From: a bacterium M00.F.Ca.ET.205.01.1.1
Lineage (GTDB): Bacteria > Pseudomonadota > Alphaproteobacteria > Rhizobiales > Rhizobiaceae
Direction of reading: 5' to 3'
Assembly: GCA_004791255.1 (NCBI GenBank)
Contig: SRUQ01000006.1
Location: 371,371-435,370 of the forward strand
DNA: 64,000 nt
Below, piece after piece: positions 34,715 to 42,176 of the stretch; the first letter of the stretch is position 1; every line of letters starts with the position of its first letter. The translations under genes were made by a program, and so were the position numbers. The notes below the pieces were generated by a model that was given only the letters and a program-made list of their open reading frames with translations, did not search any database and had not been told where the DNA came from.

Positions 34715-36001
34715 TCAAGGCCTCACCTGTCCCGACCCGCGCACGCGGTATTTGAACGAGGTCAGCTGTTCGACGCCGACCGGGCCGCGCGCGTGCATCT
34801 TGCCGGTGGCGATGCCGATCTCGGCCCCCATGCCGAACTCGCCGCCATCGGCAAATTGCGTCGAGGCATTGTGCAGCAGGATGGCCGAATCGATCTCGCT
34901 GAAGAACTTCCCCACCGCCTGCGCGTCCTCGGCGACGATCGCTTCCGTGTGGTGCGAGGAGAAGGTCTCGATGTGTTCGATGGCTTCAGTCACGCCGTCG
35001 ACCAGCTTCACGGCGATGATGGCGTCGAGATATTCGGTCACCCAGTCGGCATCGGTCGCCGGCTTGGCGTCGAAGAACAGTTTCATCACCTCGGTATCGG
35101 CGTGGATTTCGCAGCCGGCGGCGCGCAAGGCGTCGAGGATCGGCACCAGATGCGTTGCCGCCACCGCACGGTCGACCAGCAGCGTCTCGGCCGCGCCGCA
35201 GACACCGGTGCGCCGCATCTTGGCGTTGACGGCGATTTTCACCGCCATGTCAAGTTGCGCCGAACGGTCGATATAGAGATGGCAGATGCCTTCGAGATGG
35301 GCAAAGACCGGCACCCGCGCCTCGCTCTGCACGCGCCCGACCAGGCTTTTGCCGCCACGCGGAATGATGACGTCGAGATTGCCGCCCAGGCCCTTGAGCA
35401 TCTCGCCAACGGCGGCGCGGTCGGTCGTCGGCACCAGCTGGATGGCATCCTGCGGCAGGCCGGCGGCCTTCAGCCCGTCGACCAGGCAGGCGTGGATGAC
35501 GGCCGACGAATTGAGCGAATCCGAGCCGCCGCGCAGAATCACCGGATTGCCGGCCTTGAGGCACAGCGCGCCGGCATCCGCGGTAACGTTCGGCCGGCTC
35601 TCATAGATGACGCCGACGACGCCGAGCGGCGTGCGCACGCGCTCGATATGCAGGCCGTTCGGCCGGTCCCAGGCGGCGATGACGTTGCCGATAGGATCCC
35701 TAAGCTCGGCGATTTCGCGGATGCCATCGGCCATGGCGCGGATGCGCGCCGGATCGAGCTTCAGCCGGTCCATGAAGGAGCCGGAAAGCCCGGATTCGTG
35801 GCCATTCGAGACATCGATGGCGTTGGCGTCGAGAATCTCCTGCTCACGGGAAATGATCGCGTCGGCCATGGCAACGAGCGCGGCATTCTTGGCGGCGGTG
35901 GAGGCGACGGCCAGCGGTCGAGCGGCAGCGCGAGCCCGGTGGCCGATATCGGCCATCAGCGCCACAGTGTCATCCCGGGATTGTTCATGCAGCTTCAGCA
36001 T
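34715..36001 (-). CDS. proA: Gamma-glutamyl phosphate reductase
   Basis: Reduces gamma-glutamyl phosphate to glutamate semialdehyde, the second step of proline synthesis. The 428-residue protein has PLGVVGVIYESRPNVTADAGALCLKAGN, the catalytic cysteine in RRTGVCGAAETLLVD, and ends with ARGPVGVEQLTSFKYRVRGSGQ. ATG 36001 with GGAGG 7 bases upstream. It follows proB by 3 bases. Confidence 0.95.
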   Translation of the reverse strand: MLKLHEQSRDDTVALMADIGHRARAAARPLAVASTAAKNAALVAMADAIISREQEILDANAIDVSNGHESGLSGSFMDRLKLDPARIRAMADGIREIAELRDPIGNVIAAWDRPNGLHIERVRTPLGVVGVIYESRPNVTADAGALCLKAGNPVILRGGSDSLNSSAVIHACLVDGLKAAGLPQDAIQLVPTTDRAAVGEMLKGLGGNLDVIIPRGGKSLVGRVQSEARVPVFAHLEGICHLYIDRSAQLDMAVKIAVNAKMRRTGVCGAAETLLVDRAVAATHLVPILDALRAAGCEIHADTEVMKLFFDAKPATDADWVTEYLDAIIAVKLVDGVTEAIEHIETFSSHHTEAIVAEDAQAVGKFFSEIDSAILLHNASTQFADGGEFGMGAEIGIATGKMHARGPVGVEQLTSFKYRVRGSGQVRP

Positions 36002-36004
36002 GGC

Positions 36005-37231
36005 TCATCCTCCGCTTATATCGCCGCCAGCCAATACTTCGTCACTCGCCTGTACTTGGTCACTGGCCCGTACTTGGTCACTGGCCCGTACTTGGTCACT
36101 GGCCCGTACTTGGTCACTGGAGTGACTCACCACAAGATCATCCCTGTGGATCATCGCTGACCGCGCCTCATAGCCGAGCACCGTCTCGATCTCGGCCGTC
36201 TTCAGGCCTGCGATCCTTACGGCATCGGCGGCGTCGTAGGCAACCAGCCCGCGCGCGATCTCGCGGCCCTCGGGCGACAGGATCGCCACCGTGTCGCCGC
36301 GCGAGAAATTGCCGCTGACCAGCCTGACCCCAGCCGGCAGCAGCGATTTTCCCGACAGCAGCGCACCAATGGCGCCGGCATCGACGGTGAGCCGGCCGGC
36401 CGGTTCGAGCTGGCCGGCGATCCAGGTCTTGTAACCCTTGACCGGATTGGCGCTCGGCCGGAAGAAGGTGGCGCGCTCGCCGCGCTCGATCGCCATCAGC
36501 GGCGACAGCCGCGTGCCCGAGGTGATGATCATCGCAGTGCCGGCGGCATTGGCGATCTTGCCGGCATCGAGTTTGGTGCGCATGCCGCCGCGCGACAGTT
36601 CGGACGCGGCTGCACCCGCCATCGCTTCGATGTCCGGTGTGATGCGGTCGACCACCGGGATGAATTTGGCTTGGGGATCACGCGCCGGCGGCGCGGTGTA
36701 GAGCCCGTCAATGTCGGACAGCAGCACCAAAAGGTCAGCGCCCATCATCGTCGCCACCCGCGCGGCCAACCGGTCATTGTCGCCATAGCGGATTTCGGAG
36801 GTCGCCACCGTGTCGTTCTCGTTGATGACCGGCACCGCCTTCATCTTGAGCAGCGTCGAGATGGTGGCGCGCGCGTTGAGATAGCGGCGGCGCTCCTCGG
36901 TGTCGCCAAGGGTCAACAGAATCTGGCCCGACTTCAGCCCGCCCTTGCCCAGCGCATCCGACCAGGCGCCGGCGAGCGCGATCTGGCCGACAGCGGCGGC
37001 GGCCTGGCTCTCCTCGAGCTTCAAGGCGCGCTTGCCGAGACCAAGGATGGTGCGGCCAAGCGCGATGGCGCCGGACGAAACGACGAGGATCTCGGCGCCG
37101 CCACCAGCCAGCACGGCAATGTCGTCGGCCAGCGCGTTCAGCCAGTCGCGCTTCAGCCCGGCCGCGCGGTCGACAAGCAGCGCCGATCCGATCTTGACGG
37201 TGATGCGCCGGTATTTCTTCAGCGACTGCAT
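36005..37231 (-). CDS. proB: Glutamate 5-kinase with repeat-encoded C-terminal tail
   Basis: Phosphorylates glutamate in the first, feedback-inhibited step of proline synthesis. The amino acid kinase domain (ITVKIGSALLVD, VVSSGAIALG, VPVINENDTVATSEIRYGDNDRLAARVA) is followed by a PUA domain (residues about 275-365). The protein is 408 residues against the usual 370-380. The extra end is a sixfold-like run of SDQVRA units, encoded by five 18-base tandem repeats at 36035-36124, after the PUA domain. ATG 37231, 5 bases after the obgE stop. Confidence 0.94.
   Translation of the reverse strand: MQSLKKYRRITVKIGSALLVDRAAGLKRDWLNALADDIAVLAGGGAEILVVSSGAIALGRTILGLGKRALKLEESQAAAAVGQIALAGAWSDALGKGGLKSGQILLTLGDTEERRRYLNARATISTLLKMKAVPVINENDTVATSEIRYGDNDRLAARVATMMGADLLVLLSDIDGLYTAPPARDPQAKFIPVVDRITPDIEAMAGAAASELSRGGMRTKLDAGKIANAAGTAMIITSGTRLSPLMAIERGERATFFRPSANPVKGYKTWIAGQLEPAGRLTVDAGAIGALLSGKSLLPAGVRLVSGNFSRGDTVAILSPEGREIARGLVAYDAADAVRIAGLKTAEIETVLGYEARSAMIHRDDLVVSHSSDQVRASDQVRASDQVRASDQVQASDEVLAGGDISGG
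36035..36124. repeat. 18-bp tandem repeats in proB 3' end
   Basis: Five consecutive 18-base units with consensus TACTTGGTCACTGGCCCG. The three central copies are identical and the outer two are diverged. Units are a multiple of three, so they add six-residue SDQVRA blocks to ProB without a frameshift. Confidence 0.95.
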
Positions 37232-37236
37232 GGTTC

Positions 37237-38268
37237 TTACTTTTCCCAGCGCGTGTCGACCGGCGCGGCGATCGCGTCGCGCGCCTCCGCGACGACGGCC
37301 ATCAGCGCGCGCAGCACCGCTTCCACGCCTTCGCCGGTGACGGCGGACAAAAGCATCGGCGTGCGGCCGGCGGCGCGCTTCAGCGAGGCCACCTTCTTCT
37401 TGCGCTCGTCGGCGTCGAGCGTGTCGGCCTGGCTGAGCGCCACGATCTCGACCTTGTCGGTCAGGCCGTTGCCATAGGCTTCGAGTTCGGCCCGCACGGT
37501 CTTGTAGGCCTTGCCGGCATTTTCTTCCTGCGCCGAGACCAGGTGCAGCAGCACGCGCGTGCGCTCGACATGGCCGAGAAAACGGTCGCCGATGCCGACG
37601 CCCTCATGCGCGCCTTCGATCAGGCCCGGAATATCGGCGATGACGAATTCGCGCGCGTCGATGCGAGCGACGCCGAGGCCGGGGTGCAGCGTCGTGAACG
37701 GATAGTCGGCGATCTTCGGCTTGGCGGCGGTGACGGCCGCCAGGAAGGTCGACTTGCCGGCGTTGGGCAGCCCGACCAGCCCGGCATCGGCGATCAGCTT
37801 CAGCCTGAGCCAGATGTTGAGCTCCTCACCCGGCAGGCCGGGGTTGGCGCGGCGTGGCGCCTGGTTGGTCGAGGTCTTGAAATGCTGGTTGCCGAAGCCG
37901 CCATTGCCCCCCTTGGCAAGCAGGAAGCGCTGGCCGACCACGGTCAGGTCGCAGATCAGCGTCTCATTGTCTTCCTCGAAGACCTGGGTTCCGGCCGGCA
38001 CTTTCAGCGTGATGTCGGCGCCCTTGGCGCCCGTCATGTTGCGGCCCATGCCATGGGTGCCGGTCTTGGCCTTGAAATGCTGCTGGTAGCGATAGTCGAT
38101 GAGCGTGTTCAACCCGTTGACGGCTTCCGCCCAGACATCGCCGCCGCGCCCGCCGTCGCCGCCGTCGGGTCCGCCGAACTCGATGAACTTTTCACGCCGG
38201 AACGACACGGAGCCCGCGCCGCCGTCGCCGGAGCGGATATAGACTTTGGCTTGATCAAGAAATTTCAT
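37237..38268 (-). CDS. obgE: GTPase ObgE/CgtA
   Basis: Essential GTPase of 50S subunit assembly and stress response. The 343-residue protein has the glycine-rich Obg fold at the N-terminus (KVYIRSGDGGAGSVSFRREKFIEFGGPDGGDGGRGGDVW), the G domain with G1 GLPNAGKSTFLA, and a short C-terminus. ATG 38268. It heads the run obgE-proB-proA-nadD. Usually rplU and rpmA are near obgE; here they are 2.3 kb upstream on the same strand. Confidence 0.95.
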   Translation of the reverse strand: MKFLDQAKVYIRSGDGGAGSVSFRREKFIEFGGPDGGDGGRGGDVWAEAVNGLNTLIDYRYQQHFKAKTGTHGMGRNMTGAKGADITLKVPAGTQVFEEDNETLICDLTVVGQRFLLAKGGNGGFGNQHFKTSTNQAPRRANPGLPGEELNIWLRLKLIADAGLVGLPNAGKSTFLAAVTAAKPKIADYPFTTLHPGLGVARIDAREFVIADIPGLIEGAHEGVGIGDRFLGHVERTRVLLHLVSAQEENAGKAYKTVRAELEAYGNGLTDKVEIVALSQADTLDADERKKKVASLKRAAGRTPMLLSAVTGEGVEAVLRALMAVVAEARDAIAAPVDTRWEK

Positions 38269-38396
38269 CGGACTGCGGTTTCTTTATTGGCCTTGCGGCA
38301 TTGCTCTAAACGTTAGGCCTTGCTCTAAACCAAGGCGCGGCCAAGGGCGAGGCTGTTTTATGACAATGGCCGCGTGGGGTTGGCCGGAGATGCGGC

Positions 38397-39266
38397 ATGA
38401 AGCTTGTAACCTACAACATCCAGTACGGCATCGGTCTTGATGGACAGTATAATCTCGCGCGCATCGCCGATGCTGTCCGCGGCGCCGATGTGATCGCGCT
38501 GCAGGAGGTCACCCGCAACAATCCGAGAAACGGCGGGCGCGACATGGTTGCCGAGATCAGCGAGGCGCTGCCCGACTATTTCGCCGTCTATGGCAGCAAT
38601 TTCGAGGCCAATCTCGGCTCGCGCATCGAGAACGGCCGCGCCATCACCACGACCTTCCAGCTCGGCAATATGATGCTGTCGAAGACGCCCATTCATCTGT
38701 CGCGCAACCTGCTTTTGCCGCGCAGCCGCAGCTTCGAGATGATGAACTTCCAGCGTGGCGCGCTGGAGGCGCTGGTCGAGACGCCGCTTGGCTTCATCCG
38801 CTTCTATTCCATCCATCTCGATCATCGCAGCCCGGTCGAACGCACCAGGCAGATCCAGTTCCTGCGCCGGCGCCTGTTGAATTATGCGCTTGAAGGCGGC
38901 GCGCTGTCCGGCGTCGCCGAAATCGGCCTGCCGGAACTGCCGCATCCCGAAGCCTTTATCGCCACGGGCGACTTCAACATGCTGGCTGGATCGCCCGAAT
39001 ATGTCGAACTCGCCGGCCGGCCGGACCATGAATTCGGCATGCCGCTGACTGCCGACTTCGCCGTCGATGCCGCCGTGCGCCTGAACCTCACCGGCGACGA
39101 TTTCGCCACCTGGGTCGACCCCAAACAGCCCGACAACAGCAGCCGCCACAAGCGCATGGACTATGTCTTCACCAGCGCCTCGCTCGCCAAATCCCTGAAG
39201 CGCCTGTGGGTCGACCGGCAGGCCGGCGGCTCGGACCACCGGCCTGTTTGGGTCGAACTGGGCTGA
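38397..39266 (+). CDS. Endonuclease/exonuclease/phosphatase family protein
   Basis: A 289-residue enzyme of the EEP metal-dependent phosphodiesterase superfamily. All key motifs are visible: KLVTYNIQYGIG, ADVIALQEV, RFYSIHLDHRS, FIATGDFNML, KRMDYVF and GGSDHRPVWVEL at the end. The substrate (nucleic acid, phospholipid or inositol phosphate) cannot be inferred. It is a single plus-strand gene divergent from obgE, with no signal peptide, so cytoplasmic. Confidence 0.88.
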   Translation: MKLVTYNIQYGIGLDGQYNLARIADAVRGADVIALQEVTRNNPRNGGRDMVAEISEALPDYFAVYGSNFEANLGSRIENGRAITTTFQLGNMMLSKTPIHLSRNLLLPRSRSFEMMNFQRGALEALVETPLGFIRFYSIHLDHRSPVERTRQIQFLRRRLLNYALEGGALSGVAEIGLPELPHPEAFIATGDFNMLAGSPEYVELAGRPDHEFGMPLTADFAVDAAVRLNLTGDDFATWVDPKQPDNSSRHKRMDYVFTSASLAKSLKRLWVDRQAGGSDHRPVWVELG

Positions 39267-39272
39267 GCCTGT

Positions 39273-39824
39273 TCATCCGCTGGCGTTTTCGCGTTCGACA
39301 ATCGCCATCATGATCGCATCGCGATATTCACCGTCGATGCAGACAGCGTCGCGCTGCACACCCTCCCTGACAAACCCGACCTTGTCGTAAAGGGCGATGG
39401 CGCGCACATTGTCGGAGTGCACGAAAAGCTCGATACGGACAAAGCCGGCCTTACGCGCTTGCGTCAGCGCCGCATCGATGAGCTTCCGCCCCAGGCCACG
39501 CCCCCGATAGGCGGGGAGAATGCCCATGCCAAGCGCGCCACGATGGGCGTGTATGGGCCGATCATGCCGAGTGATGTCGCACCAGCCGACAATCTCGCCA
39601 CGAACAATAGCTCCATAGGCTGGGTCGCCTCTCTCGATACGCTCCAGCTGGAAGCTCCTGACTTGATCCAGCGACGGCGCCTCAAGGAAGGACAGGTACT
39701 TTCGCTCCCGCGCAACGAGATCGAGCGCGCGATGAAAGCTTTCGACATGCCCCGGTGCGATCGGTGCGATCGCGACCGTTTCAATATCGCTGCTGTCATC
39801 GCGCATTGGCTTGACCCGCGCCAT
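39273..39824 (-). CDS. GNAT-family N-acetyltransferase
   Basis: A 183-residue acetyltransferase. The acetyl-CoA loop is in LGMGILPAYRGRGLGRKLIDAAL, followed by FVRIELFVHSDNVRAIALYDKVGFVREG, the typical GNAT C-terminal half. It resembles RimI/phosphinothricin-type transferases; the acceptor is unknown. ATG 39824 (an ATG six codons later is possible). It starts 3 bases after the stop of the upstream GNAT gene, so the two are likely one transcript. Confidence 0.88.
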   Translation of the reverse strand: MARVKPMRDDSSDIETVAIAPIAPGHVESFHRALDLVARERKYLSFLEAPSLDQVRSFQLERIERGDPAYGAIVRGEIVGWCDITRHDRPIHAHRGALGMGILPAYRGRGLGRKLIDAALTQARKAGFVRIELFVHSDNVRAIALYDKVGFVREGVQRDAVCIDGEYRDAIMMAIVERENASG

Positions 39825-39827
39825 CCA

Positions 39828-40415
39828 TCAAAAATGCACCCAGTTCCTGAGGCTGGTCCAGGTCTTCCTGTCGAGCCGGTAGCGCTCGACCGGCACCTGG
39901 CCGGCGACGATGGAGTTCAGCATGCCCTGGCCGGCATACTGGAAGCCGCACTTGTGGATGACCCGGCGCGAGGCCGGATTGATGACCCTGGTCGAGGCAT
40001 GCAGCACCTGGATCGAGGTCCTCTGAAAGGCGAGGTCGACCAGCGCGTGAGCGGCTTCCGTCGCATAGCCGCGCTTCCAGTGTGGCTCGCCGATCCAGTA
40101 GCCAAGCTCCAGCCCGCGATCGGTGGTGTTCAAGCCCGCGCAGCCGACGAAGGTCTCGGTGCCGGCCAGCGTCAGCGCATAGACGATGCCGGAGCGGCGC
40201 GACTTGGTCATGGCCAGGAAGGCACGCGCTTCGGCCTCGCCATAGGGGTGCGGCATGCGCGCCAGCATCTCGGCGACATGACGGTTGTCGGCAAGCTCGA
40301 CCAGTTGCGCGAGGTCCCGCTCATGCGGAGCCCGCATCACCAGCCGCTCGGTGACCAGCACCGGGCAGTCTATCGAATAACTTTCGTCGTCTGAGTCTTC
40401 CGCTTCGGCAACCAT
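39828..40415 (-). CDS. GNAT-family N-acetyltransferase (RimJ-like)
   Basis: A 195-residue acetyltransferase of the RimJ/RimL type: VTERLVMRAPHERDLAQLVEL at the start, LELGYWIGEPHWKRGYATEAAHALVDLAF for acetyl-CoA binding, and ASTRVINPASRRVIHKCGFQYAG. ATG 40415 has GGAGG at 8 bases; a longer upstream reading runs through the rpmA terminator and is rejected. It precedes the second GNAT gene. Confidence 0.88.
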   Translation of the reverse strand: MVAEAEDSDDESYSIDCPVLVTERLVMRAPHERDLAQLVELADNRHVAEMLARMPHPYGEAEARAFLAMTKSRRSGIVYALTLAGTETFVGCAGLNTTDRGLELGYWIGEPHWKRGYATEAAHALVDLAFQRTSIQVLHASTRVINPASRRVIHKCGFQYAGQGMLNSIVAGQVPVERYRLDRKTWTSLRNWVHF

Positions 40416-40432
40416 GGCAAAGTCCTCCAGGC

Positions 40433-40465
40433 AAAAGAAAAGGGGAGATGGAAACCCATCTCCCC
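40433..40465 (-). terminator. Terminator of the rplU-rpmA operon
   Basis: A 10-bp perfect stem (GGGGAGATGG and CCATCTCCCC, 40442-40465) with a 4-base loop is followed on the minus strand by TTTTCTTTT. It lies 70 bases past the rpmA stop and just before the GNAT gene start. Confidence 0.85.
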
Positions 40466-40535
40466 TGATCCTTTTCCTGGCTTTGCCAGACACCGGTTCC
40501 CGAGATGGGTTGCCGGTGTTCTAGTGCGGAACCGG

Positions 40536-40805
40536 CTACTCCGCGGCTTTGGCAATCGGGTTGACCGATACGTAGGTTCGGCCGTTGGCTTTTTTGTTGA
40601 ACATCACAGCGCCGGATTCGAGCGCGAAAAGCGTATGGTCCGTGCCCATGCCGACATTGACGCCGGGATGCCAGGTGGTGCCGCGTTGACGAATGATGAT
40701 GTTGCCCGGGATGACGGCTTCGCCGCCGAACTTCTTCACGCCCAGACGCTTGGAATTCGAGTCGCGACCGTTGCGCGACGAACCGCCAGCTTTCTTGTGT
40801 GCCAT
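40536..40805 (-). CDS. rpmA: 50S ribosomal protein L27
   Basis: Ribosomal protein near the peptidyl transferase centre. The 89-residue sequence MAHKKAGGSSRNGRDSNSKRLGVKKFGGE is diagnostic, and the length is normal. ATG 40805. It follows rplU by 97 bases and is followed by a strong terminator. Confidence 0.98.
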   Translation of the reverse strand: MAHKKAGGSSRNGRDSNSKRLGVKKFGGEAVIPGNIIIRQRGTTWHPGVNVGMGTDHTLFALESGAVMFNKKANGRTYVSVNPIAKAAE

Positions 40806-40902
40806 CTAACTAACTCCGTTGCGCCGCAAGGCGCCTAAAAGGCCTTATGAACGCGTTCGCGTTCCGTTTCAAGTCCGATCCGGCGATGTTTCGCCGGAAG
40901 AA

Positions 40903-41565
40903 TTACTTCTTCGCCAGTTCCTTGGCCTGTTCGCGCCAGTCCTTGATCTGGTCGGCGCTGAACGGCATGTGCTCGTCGATCTTGGCGACATCCTTGTCGG
41001 TCAGCTTGGCGAGCTGCGCGAAGGTGATGATGCCCTGCTCGCCCAGATCCTTGGCGGCGACCGGGCCGATGCCCTTGATCACGGTCAGGTCGTCCGGCTC
41101 GCCCTTCGGCGCCTTGAACAGCGGCGCTGCCGCGGTCTCGGCTGCCTTGGCTTCCTTCTTCGGCGCGGCCTCGGCCTTCTTCGGCGCGGCCTCTGCGGCT
41201 ACCTCAGCCTTGGCTTCCACTTTCGCGGCGGCCTTCTTGGCGGGCTTGGCGCCACCCAGCAGGATCTCGGAGATCCGCACGGTGGTGAGCAGCTGGCGAT
41301 GGCCGATCTTGCGGCGCGAATTCTGACGGCGGCGCTTCTTGAAAGCGATGACCGTGCGGTTCTTGCCCTGCTCGACGACTTCGGCGGTAACCAGAGCGCC
41401 ATCGACGAACGGCGCACCGAAGGTGACATTCTCGCCCTCGCCATGCGCGAGCACGTGGCCGATCTCGACGATGTCGCCGACATTGGCTTCGAGTTTTTCG
41501 ATCTTCAGGAGATCGTTGGCGGCAACGCGATACTGCTTACCGCCCGTTTTAATGACTGCGAACAT
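40903..41565 (-). CDS. rplU: 50S ribosomal protein L21 fused to a helix-hairpin-helix tail
   Basis: L21 binds 23S rRNA during large-subunit assembly. Residues 1-103 are a normal L21 (MFAVIKTGGKQYRVAANDLL, FKKRRRQNSRRKIGHRQ). Then follow an Ala/Lys/Glu-rich linker (about 104-155) and a C-terminal domain (156-220) with a helix-hairpin-helix motif KGIGPVAAKDLGEQG. Total 220 residues, twice the usual length. Such extended L21 proteins occur in some rhizobia. ATG 41565 with AAAGG upstream. A promoter with TTGACT and a 17-base spacer is visible upstream. Confidence 0.95.
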   Translation of the reverse strand: MFAVIKTGGKQYRVAANDLLKIEKLEANVGDIVEIGHVLAHGEGENVTFGAPFVDGALVTAEVVEQGKNRTVIAFKKRRRQNSRRKIGHRQLLTTVRISEILLGGAKPAKKAAAKVEAKAEVAAEAAPKKAEAAPKKEAKAAETAAAPLFKAPKGEPDDLTVIKGIGPVAAKDLGEQGIITFAQLAKLTDKDVAKIDEHMPFSADQIKDWREQAKELAKK

Positions 41566-41972
41566 TTTTTGCCTTTCGCTGTTCGGTCGGCCTTTATGAA
41601 CCGCCTCTGGCGGTTCGGCCGTCTTTTTGTCAGTCTGCGGGTTCAAAAAACAAGCGGCGCGGAGCACCCTCCACGCCGATTGCGCGCTGTCCCTAACCGA
41701 AGGTTGCGTGTGAGTCAAGGCAAACGGCCGCTGCCGAGACTGTTATTGGCCGGCAAAGACCGGCCGTGTGCTGTCAGCGGGGGAGAGGCAGGGATACGCG
41801 GGCGGCGATGACCGCCAGAACCCCGCGCCCTTGCGTCGGGCTGACAGCCGTCAAGAAACGCCGCAAAACCGCCACTTGACCGGCGCGCCAAATATCGGCG
41901 GATTTGGCCTTGTAACCTGCCCGATCAGCCGTTATCTAGTGCGCCGCGCCGGCAACGGCCGACCATGACCGC
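41566..41972. other. Region upstream of rplU, before tRNA-Ser
   Basis: 407 bases with the rplU leader and promoter on the minus strand. I see no convincing gene on the plus strand. Confidence 0.5.
41690..41718 (-). promoter_or_regulatory. Predicted promoter of rplU-rpmA
   Basis: On the minus strand CTTGACT (-35) is followed after 17 bases by TAGGGA (-10), close to the rhizobial CTTGAC-N17-CTATAT pattern. It lies about 125 bases upstream of the rplU start. Confidence 0.5.
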
Positions 41973-42062
41973 GGAGAGGTGGCAGAGTGGTCGAATGCAC
42001 CGCACTCGAAATGCGGCATGGGTGCAAGCCCATCGGGGGTTCGAATCCCTCCCTCTCCGCCA
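41973..42062 (+). tRNA. tRNA-Ser (anticodon CGA)
   Basis: Type II tRNA with a long variable arm. The acceptor GGAGAGG pairs with CCTCTCC before G and an encoded CCA; the anticodon loop is CTCGAAA with anticodon CGA; the T arm is GGGGGTTCGAATCCCTC. The integrase gene starts 115 bases downstream, so the 3' end is the probable attachment site of the island to the right. Confidence 0.95.
42040..42062 (+). other. Probable attL of an integrative element
   Basis: The 3' end of tRNA-Ser is the usual crossover target of tyrosine recombinases, and the recombinase gene lies immediately beyond it. The second copy (attR) would be outside the window, so the exact core cannot be defined here. Confidence 0.55.
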
Positions 42063-42140
42063 TTTAGCTTCCATAATAATCGTTTCCTTTCAAAAGCTTC
42101 CTTGTTGCGCTTGACCAGCGCGAAGCGAAACTTATCTTAG

Positions 42141-42163
42141 ACTGTGTAACAAACTGTGTAACA
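42141..42163. repeat. Direct repeat before the integrase gene
   Basis: ACTGTGTAACA occurs twice with a 12-base period, 14 bases before the integrase start. It may be an arm-type recombinase or excisionase site, or an operator. Confidence 0.5.
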
Positions 42164-42176
42164 TTAGAGAAAGATA

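Noticed and set aside
32893..34755. 620-codon open frame on the plus strand
   Set aside because: Antisense to the MFS gene, nadD and the repeat element; shadow of high-GC coding.
36035..36124. 18-bp repeats considered as a CRISPR array
   Set aside because: Directly adjacent units without spacers and in frame inside proB; a tandem repeat.
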